Part shown: piece by piece, positions 57,366-64,000 of the stretch
How positions within the stretch are numbered: position 1 is the first letter of the stretch
Layout of the letters: the number at the start of each line of letters is the position of its first letter
NCBI GenBank assembly: GCA_024036415.1
Contig: JAMWET010000024.1
Coordinates: forward strand, 434,001 to 498,000
Length of the DNA stretch: 64,000 bases
Reading direction: 5' to 3'
DNA from: Prochilodus magdalenae
Taxonomy: Eukaryota; Chordata; Actinopteri; Characiformes; Prochilodontidae
Position numbers and translations under genes: made by a program
Notes under the pieces: model-generated
The model's database searches: none
What the model was told of the DNA's origin: nothing
The model's input: the letters and a program-made list of their open reading frames with translations, nothing else

Positions 57366-60300
57366 CAGATCCAGATAATGCATTTAAGGCCCTTGCAGTT
57401 TAGCTAAAGATTTAACACAACAAAATATTTGTTCCAGTTTATTTTTAATAGATGCTCTTTTGGATCATTTGGTTTGATACATGGTTAGAATGTTTTTCTA
57501 TGCAAAAACAATTCTTTAAGCTTATTAATATGGTCAAAATTGGAATATAAATATTTTACGTACAATAATTTTGATTTAACTGATTTAATTTTGATTGTAA
57601 ATTGATTAAATTTTTGTCTGCTTCTTTCTTTCTTTCTTTCTTTTTTTTGTTGTTTACTTATTTGCTTTTTGTGGATGTCAGCATTCAGCCATGCCCCATA
57701 TTTTACAGCTTGTTTAGTTTGGTCATAATTTAGTCTACTAAGAATGGAACTTTAATGAGATTATATTTTATATTCTTTATGACCAAGTACTCTATAAAGA
57801 GCTGCTGCCTGAAACTGAATGCAAAGCATTTGTTGAAACAGAAGTTTTACTGAATACAGGATGAACTCAAAATATGAACAAAGCTGGGACTAAATCATTG
57901 TGCGTGTCTATGAGGAGTGTACCATCATGGCTACATATTGTCTGGACTGGTCTTCCTAGAGGTTTCTGGTTCCTGCTGCACAGTGAGAGTTCAATTTCAT
58001 GGGTTCGCATATAAACATGTGTTTATGCACAACGGGGTCATCATGTCCGTGCTGCAGTTTGTAAACACTGTTGTCTGTTTGTGTTAATAACTGCAACAGA
58101 TAGTGGTCTTTCTATATCAGTTTTTAATATTTGCTGACATCACACTTGGAGAGCAGAGAACATGGGCTTACCTGATTGCTGTTCCCACTATTGACTCTCA
58201 GAGTGTTGTTTTTTCATGACTATGTGTCACGGATTGGCTGTTTGTTATAAAGATGCTTGTAACCACCAAGCAGAGACCTGTAGAGCACAGACAGGCATAA
58301 GTCAAAATGGGGCACATGAACAAAAAATGATACAACAAAATAAACCCAACTAAGGGCAAAACTTTCTACTGTTGAGTAAAGAAAACACCAGACATTATTT
58401 TAGAGGAATGAGAGGCAGGAATGAATAGAAATGAGAAGCACAGACAAGATGCCTATTTAGATTCAAGAGCCATAACATCTACAGCACTGATCCCTGGAAT
58501 CTGTATTAGCAGATATGCGTCAGAGCTATAACCAAATCAGCATTCTGTCACCTCAAGAACATCAACAGGATTATAGAATTTTTGACTAAACAAGGCTCCT
58601 GGCTGGACATAAATCAAATAACTCGTTTCAAATACACCTTGATTTCAGATGAAGTTGATTCAAAATGCAGCTGCCAGAGTTCTCGGTAAGACGGAAACAC
58701 ATCCCCCTATTCTAAAATCCTTACACTGGGTACCAGTTTGCTCCAGTACAGACTGTAAGGTACTATTACTGGTCTATGTATTTATAAATGATAGGACCAG
58801 AGGTGGTCGGTAATGAAGCACATGTACTTCATGCTTTTCCACAGCGCACATAGTTTTTATTTGGCTCCATATAACCGTTATATCTGTCCCACATCATGCA
58901 GTAAAAGGAAAGTTGTCGTTCAGGACATACAGAAAAGGTTTCTGTGAGCAGGTTGACAGGCTCATTCCTGTCCACTCGTCTTGTTTATCCCTTACTCACC
59001 TCCTTCAAAATATTATTACGATGAAAAACATGATGAAGACTCAGCTCCAAGCATTTAGACTCTTCCAGCCTTGTCTGCTGGAGACGAAGAATTGATTCTT
59101 TTGGTTTCGATTCCCCATTACTGCCTTACCTATGATAATGATTTGATCTGCCAGGGAAAACAACTAGTAGTACTAGTAGTTATTGGTGCTAGTACTTTGA
59201 TTTAAACAGGGAACTTGTGTACTTCTGCCACCTCTGTGTAGGACCCGTGTAACGATCTGCTATGCTGCAGTGATACGAGCTGTTTAGACCAGACTAAACA
59301 TGATGAATCAGTGTTTACCTACTATCCTGCTCCTAAAGAGAAAGAGTTAAAAGAGATAATTAGAAGAGTCCCAGCACTAAATACTTTTAAATCTGAAAAC
59401 ACTGCCCAGTTTACCAGTAGCTCTACTTTCTTCTTTGTGTTTTTAATTTTTTTTTTTTCTAAAGTTTCATTTTACTTAATTTGCTTTAATCATGTTTGAA
59501 TTATGTCTTTACCATATTTTATTTCTATTCCAATATGCGGACACTAAAGCAGGCCTACCTGCCTCCATAAACATCTCTCCAGGCCCATCTCCAACAGTGG
59601 AAGTCATAAAATGTCACATTGCTTTGTTTTTTGTTTAGAAAATGTATTAAAATTTAAACTTATTGAATTTATTTATTGAAATAGAGATAACCTTCCAAGA
59701 GTGAGTCCTTTCATCTAGATCATTAATAAATATCACCCATATCCGTCTAAATCTATCATTATTTATTGTTCCTATTTATCTTTTATCTTCCTGTTCATAG
59801 CTTATGGTGAGTGTACTATTGATCGACGTGCAGTTGACTGCTTGTGTCTGAACAGGTGACCTCTTAAACATAAAGTTTCATTGCCTCCACACAGCCACAA
59901 GGTCCAGAGAGCAGGTTGATAGGTGTGAGTGTGCAGCCTGCTGTTTGGGTGAATGTACCTTCAAATGCTGCACTTTTAGTTTAATGTGCTCTGAATTCTG
60001 TGTAATACTGAGAGAGAAGCTGTTGAAGTCCTCAGGTTCTCATATTTTGTGTAACAGCAGTGAGGAAACACTACTACGAGTCTTCTCATTCATTCTCCCC
60101 CCTTTTCAGGAGTACAATGCCTGCACGGGTGGATGTTAGCGTGACCCCGCCTGCACCTAAGAACATTAGTATGGTCCTACCTGCACTCGAAAGCATTGAT
60201 ACAGCTCCACCTACACCCGAGGTGATGATCATCAGGCTCAAGGTAGAACAGCAACCAGGGAGTTAACAACCAGGGAGTTAGAGTATGTGTATTAAAGCAG

Positions 60301-61037
60301 GAAAATCACTATAATGTGAAGGACAGTGCAACTAAAGGTCCAGAGTTGAGAAAAACTGCCATAACTTGCAAAACCCTGTTCTGGCCCCCAGCAGATTCTC
60401 TATCTCCCTTAAACCCTTTTTCACTCCATGCTTCTCTCTCTCCTCTGCATTACCAGTGATCACTTTACTGTAGCAGCATGAAGCTAAAGTCTGTCCTGTA
60501 TCTCCATGTTTAGAGCAGTGCAGTAATTCTGTATGTGATGTGGTAAATCTGTAACCTGCTGATAAAGAGCTGTTTGGCAGCTGGAGCTGTTTTTCCTTTG
60601 AAGATTCTGGTTTAGTGGAGGAACAGGAAGCCTTGTATCAACAGGTGTGTGTAGAGGAGCAGGAGAGAGAGAGAGATAGGGTGAACGGGTACATAGAGGA
60701 GTCAAGTCAATTTGAGTGGTATTTATTTACCATGAAAATAAGACTTTAAATACACATGACGGTAAATTAAGGTTTTGGGTAAAAATTAATTAAAGACCGC
60801 TTTATTTTCCCATATATGTTGTTGGGAGTAACTTTAGGCTGACATGTACGATCTGTCCTACAATACTTCAGTTATTAGAGAAATATATTTTTTTTTACTG
60901 TAGGTCAGTTTTTATTCTGTTTACAAAGTATAATTATTATAAAAAGGCAAATAATCCTGGGGAACAAACTTCATCAGGTGTCTGTGTGTGTAAGTCTCGG
61001 TGTGTTTATGTTTGTATGTACATGTTTTTGTATGTGA
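57366..61037. other. 3' UTR and spacer between the two SRCR genes
   Basis: The proximal part must include the 3' UTR of copy 1, but no single strong polyadenylation site stands out. A LINE fragment lies at about 58640-58810. Short open frames (58913-59095, 59945-60266) have no known motif. Confidence 0.55.
58640..58810 (+). mobile_element. LINE reverse-transcriptase C-terminal fragment
   Basis: One plus-strand frame reads LIQNAAARVLGKTETHPPIL, then SLHWVPV and VLLLVYVFINDRTR. This is the 'QNAAARVL...LHWLPV...FK' block that follows the reverse-transcriptase domain in many non-LTR retrotransposons. Frame breaks and short length show it is a relic. Confidence 0.75.
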
Positions 61038-61443
61038 GAGGGTTATCAGTGTGTCTCTGCAGGTGCAGCATTAGTGCTGTATTACACTGGAGGGTTTCCT
61101 CTCTGAACTCAGTCTCCTGTATGTTGGTGTGTTTCTCACCACACTGCTGTGAGCGTCTCTCCTCACACACACTCCTCTAGAGACGGAGGTGGAGTTCTGT
61201 TCATCAGCGCTGACGCTCTTTTGATATATATGGAGGGAGAGAAAATGCCTCCTCTGATTTGTCACTGAAAATGTTTGATGGTTTCCTCTTCTCTTTCTAA
61301 TAAGGTAATAGTGAGTGTGATTGGCGGTTTGAATCTCTCTCTCTGTAGGGGCCTAAAGGGAGTTTCTTCAGTCTCTCTGGGGTAGACAAGGTTAACCTTG
61401 TTCTGCTGCCGAGTTGAACGGACTGTGTGCAGATCGGAGGGAG
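61038..61443 (+). promoter_or_regulatory. Putative promoter/5' UTR of SRCR gene copy 2
   Basis: This is the near-identical counterpart of 37119-37520, with the same GATATATA and TTTCCTCTTCTCTTT blocks. Conservation across a duplication with more diverged flanks supports a regulatory role but does not prove it. Confidence 0.5.
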
Positions 61444-61501
61444 ATGGACAGCTGTGTGGTTCTCATTCTTTTGTCCTCTACAATCACTCTCTCCTCAGCT
61501 G
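61444..61501 (+). CDS. SRCR gene copy 2, exon 1: signal peptide
   Basis: The ATG at 61444 opens [19 protein letters not shown], followed by GTAAGT at 61502. It differs from copy 1 by one residue (STA versus SSA) near the predicted cleavage site. Phase 1, as in copy 1. Confidence 0.9.
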
Positions 61502-63024
61502 GTAAGTACTTGCTGTTTAAGAATTGTGTTTGTTTAAATCAGAAATGTAATATAAAAATTCTATTACCAAGTAGTTTATTGTGCATACTTCAATATGTAC
61601 GAGACATACAGAGGATTGAAATTGCGTTATTCTCTGAGCCGAGCTGCAGCACATAAACATTTACCGATAAATAGACAGTAACTAAAACAAGAATAAGAGT
61701 ATACTGAATATATTAAACAGTAAACGTAAAATAGATGAACGCAAGACATATGATAAAATAAAATAAGGGCCCTGAGATAAACATAATGAGACCGTAAAAT
61801 ACTGAAGACGATAGGGGTGAAAAAGTGACTTGCAGAATTAAGATGTAGGATTAAAGTGGTATGACAGTGCCAGTATAAACAGTGGTGCGAATTGAAAAGC
61901 AGTAAGGCTGTTTTTAAAGTGATGAGTGCAGAGCAGTTTTAGAAAAAGTCACAGTTCAGTGTTAATAGGGCAGGGGGTTGGTCAGGGTGCTGAGTTTATG
62001 TGTGTTTGCAGGGGGCAGAAGAGGGAGGTAGTGTAGAACAAGGAGAGAGTTCAGCATCCTGACAGCCTGGTGGAGGGAGCTATCTGCTGGTCCTAGCTCC
62101 TGGGCTCTGCAGAAGATCATGGGTGCCAATGATCTTCTCTGCTGCTCTAACGGTGTGCTGGAGGGCCCTGCGGCAGGATGCTGTGCAGGCCCCATAACAC
62201 AGTGATACAGCTGGTCAGGATGCTCTCTGTGGCCCCTCTGTAGAAGGTGCACGTGATGGCGGTGGGGGCTATAGCTCTTTTTATCTTGCGGAGAAAGTAG
62301 AGTCGCTGATGAGCCTTCCTGATCAGTGAGGCTGTGTTGTGCACATCCAGGAACTTGGTGCTGCTCACTCTCTCCACAGCTGTTGATGGACAGAAGAGTA
62401 TGCTGGGTGTGAGTTCTCCTGAAATCCACAACAATCTCCTTCACCTTGTCTGCGCTCAGAGGGAGATTGTTAGGTTTGCACTATGAGGTGTTTGCTCACC
62501 TCGTTCCTGTAGTTTGTCTCATTGTTGTTGCTGATGAGACCCACTACCCACTGCTTGTGTTGTCCACAAACTTGATAAAGATATCAAGTTATTTACATGC
62601 TGTTTACATTACCAGTACATTAGGAACAACCGCTAACGTATACATGCCCTTATTATTTTCATAGTTGATTGTATTGTATTTTCATTCTATTTTCTTCCTT
62701 CATTTACAGGTGTTGTCAGGTTGGTGGATGGAGGCAGGCGCTGTGCTGGAAGAGTGGAGATTCTTAACAATGGACAGTGGGGAACTGTGTGTGAAGATGG
62801 CTGGCATATGACAGATGCAGCAGTGGTGTGTAGAGAGCTGGGCTGTGGTGAAGCTGTAGATATAACAGATAGTTCTGTTTTTGGACCCGGATCAGGAGTG
62901 TTCTGGATATATGGAAGGGCCTGTGATGGATCAGAGTCTACAGTGAAAACATGTGGAGGAAGAAATATGAAACAGTTTAAAACTGACTGTGATCATACTA
63001 ATGATGTTGGAACAGTCTGTTCAG
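61444..63024 (+). CDS. Second multi-SRCR receptor gene, 5' part
   Basis: This is a tandem duplicate of the gene at 37521: the same signal exon, phase-1 junctions and SRCR1 exon in the same order and orientation, with a related upstream region and intron 2. Only 124 residues are visible (19 signal plus 105). The rest of the gene lies beyond base 64000, so its length, transmembrane part and coding integrity are unknown. By position it is the next member of an SRCR receptor cluster. The coordinates are the genomic span of the visible exons. Confidence 0.85.
61566..62590 (-). mobile_element. LINE fragment inserted in intron 1 of copy 2
   Basis: Compared with intron 1 of copy 1 (216 bp), this intron carries about 1 kb of extra sequence. 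On the minus strand it reads as a non-LTR reverse-transcriptase C-terminal region: KEIVVDFRRT, VERVSSTKFLDV, NTASLIRKAHQRLYFLRKIK, TFYRGATESILTSCIT. The reading is broken across frames, so the element is dead. The insertion limits are estimated from where the two introns stop matching. Confidence 0.85.
62710..63024 (+). CDS. SRCR domain 1 exon (copy 2)
   Basis: The acceptor is TTTACAG at 62709 and the donor GTAAGC starts at 63025; 315 bp. It is identical to copy 1 domain 1 except for three residues (EILNN for EIIYN, TDSS for TGSS). Eight cysteines are intact. Confidence 0.93.
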
Positions 63025-63109
63025 GTAAGCTAGACCAACCATCTCAAATTACATAAATGTTGTAGCAATTTATTTATTTAATTTTGATATCTGTCTAATC
63101 TATACATAT

Positions 63110-63180
63110 ATACATACATACATATACACACACACACACACACAGACACACACACATACATACATACATAAATATATGCA
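63110..63180. repeat. (CA)n/(CATA)n microsatellite
   Basis: A mixed run of CATA and CA units in intron 2 of copy 2; the equivalent place in copy 1 (about 38165-38180) has only a short CATA run. Confidence 0.93.
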
Positions 63181-63245
63181 TGCCTAACTAACTAAATAAA
63201 GAAATAAATATCAGCAGCAATATGTAGCATTGATGTGTCAGGATA

Positions 63246-63490
63246 TCGTCGCTGTCCAACGAAAAACATGTATCTCCATTTTTGTCCATTTTGACTTTTA
63301 TGCATCATTTGAAAACAGCCGCTGCCATTTACACACTGTGAGATTAACATGATGAATGGAACAACTGAAATGGCCCAGAAGTGCTCGGAAGGATGTCTGG
63401 TTCCATTGACTTTAAAATCATATAAGGTTTTTGGCCTCTCCTGTAAAGTTGCCATTTCGGAGATACATGTTTTTCTTTGGAAAGCAGCGA
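63246..63490. mobile_element. MITE with TCGTCGCTGTCC ends, in copy 2 intron 2
   Basis: It starts TCGTCGCTGTCCAACGAAAA and ends CTTTGGAAAGCAGCGA, flanked by TA on both sides (63244-63245 and 63491-63492). Its core (GGTTCCATTGACTT) is the reverse complement of the core at 38650-38690, so it is inserted in the opposite orientation. Copy 1 has the uninterrupted site (GTGTCAGGATATATGATAT at about 38229). Confidence 0.92.
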
Positions 63491-64000
63491 TATATGAGAT
63501 ATGCTGTTATCACTGCCACGGGAACAGAACCATGTAAATTTCATGATGATATGAATTTTTCTGCTTTAGAACAATTCATATTTAACCTGGATTAATAGGA
63601 AAGAATGACAGACAGTAAATTACACTCAGTATAAATGTTGTAAAGATCCACAATATTACATTACCTGGGTGTTTTCTTTTCACAGTATTAATATTTGGCT
63701 AACCAGATTTCAATGGATCAGATATATTAAGTCATACTATAATTATAAATATTGCTGTCATTCTAAATAATGAATTTGGTTTCAAATTATTTAAAAGAGC
63801 ATGCATTAATTGCATACATTGTCAGCTGTTTATGTCAGGTATTTAACACTCAGCATAAAATTGACATCAATCATTATTTACTTACAAATCATTAAAAATC
63901 AAGTATTTTAAACTCATGATATGAGTTTAGTTTAAAATTAGAAATTTAGATTTTAAAGTTGAATTAAAAAAGTGTTTAGTGAAATAAATAAAGTGTTTTC

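Noticed and set aside
62147..62444. Minus-strand open frames inside intron 1 of SRCR copy 2 as a host gene
   Set aside because: They match reverse-transcriptase C-terminal motifs of a non-LTR element across broken frames and are absent from the sister intron, so they are a retroelement relic.

Overview
The window is vertebrate genomic DNA, most likely from a teleost fish. It has short protein-coding exons with consensus GT/AG junctions set in AT-rich introns, many Tc1/mariner-type DNA transposons and MITEs, tRNA-derived SINEs of the fish type, and long tetranucleotide microsatellites. No bacterial-style gene organisation is present. The species cannot be fixed from the sequence alone.

Region 1 (about 1-22,350) holds the 3' part of a synaptotagmin-10 gene (SYT10) on the + strand. 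Five coding exons (5720-6281, 13041-13161, 14415-14586, 17583-17712, 19221-19292) join without a frame break into 351 residues: the linker, C2A, C2B and the C-terminus. The N-terminus and transmembrane exons (about 170 residues by comparison with the mammalian protein) must lie upstream of base 1. A 3' UTR of about 3 kb is inferred, ending near an AATAAA at 22328. The introns carry minisatellites, a complete but broken Tc1 element with long inverted repeats (15483-17121), and remnants of other transposons.

Region 2 (about 22,350-37,000) is a gene-poor spacer in which I find no convincing coding exon. It holds transposon remnants, a foldback palindrome (26674-27136), SINE pieces, a 61-bp triplicate and microsatellites.

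Region 3 (about 37,120-57,400) is a large gene for a single-pass receptor with group B scavenger receptor cysteine-rich (SRCR) domains, on the + strand. I assemble 23 coding exons, all with phase-1 junctions: a signal peptide, 15 SRCR domains (one exon each), a Ser/Thr stalk, a transmembrane segment and a five-exon tyrosine-rich cytoplasmic tail; about 1,758 residues in total. The N-terminal ten domains alternate between two sequence types, as if a two-exon cassette had been copied repeatedly. The tail has six YxxΦ-like motifs; the first two fit the ITAM consensus (YEGL, seven residues, YEEI). This is the most interesting system in the window.

Region 4 (about 57,400-64,000) is a spacer, then the start of a second, tandemly duplicated SRCR receptor gene (promoter, signal exon 61444-61501, SRCR1 exon 62710-63024) that runs off the window. 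Comparing the two copies shows transposon insertions dated after the duplication, with empty sites preserved in the sister copy.
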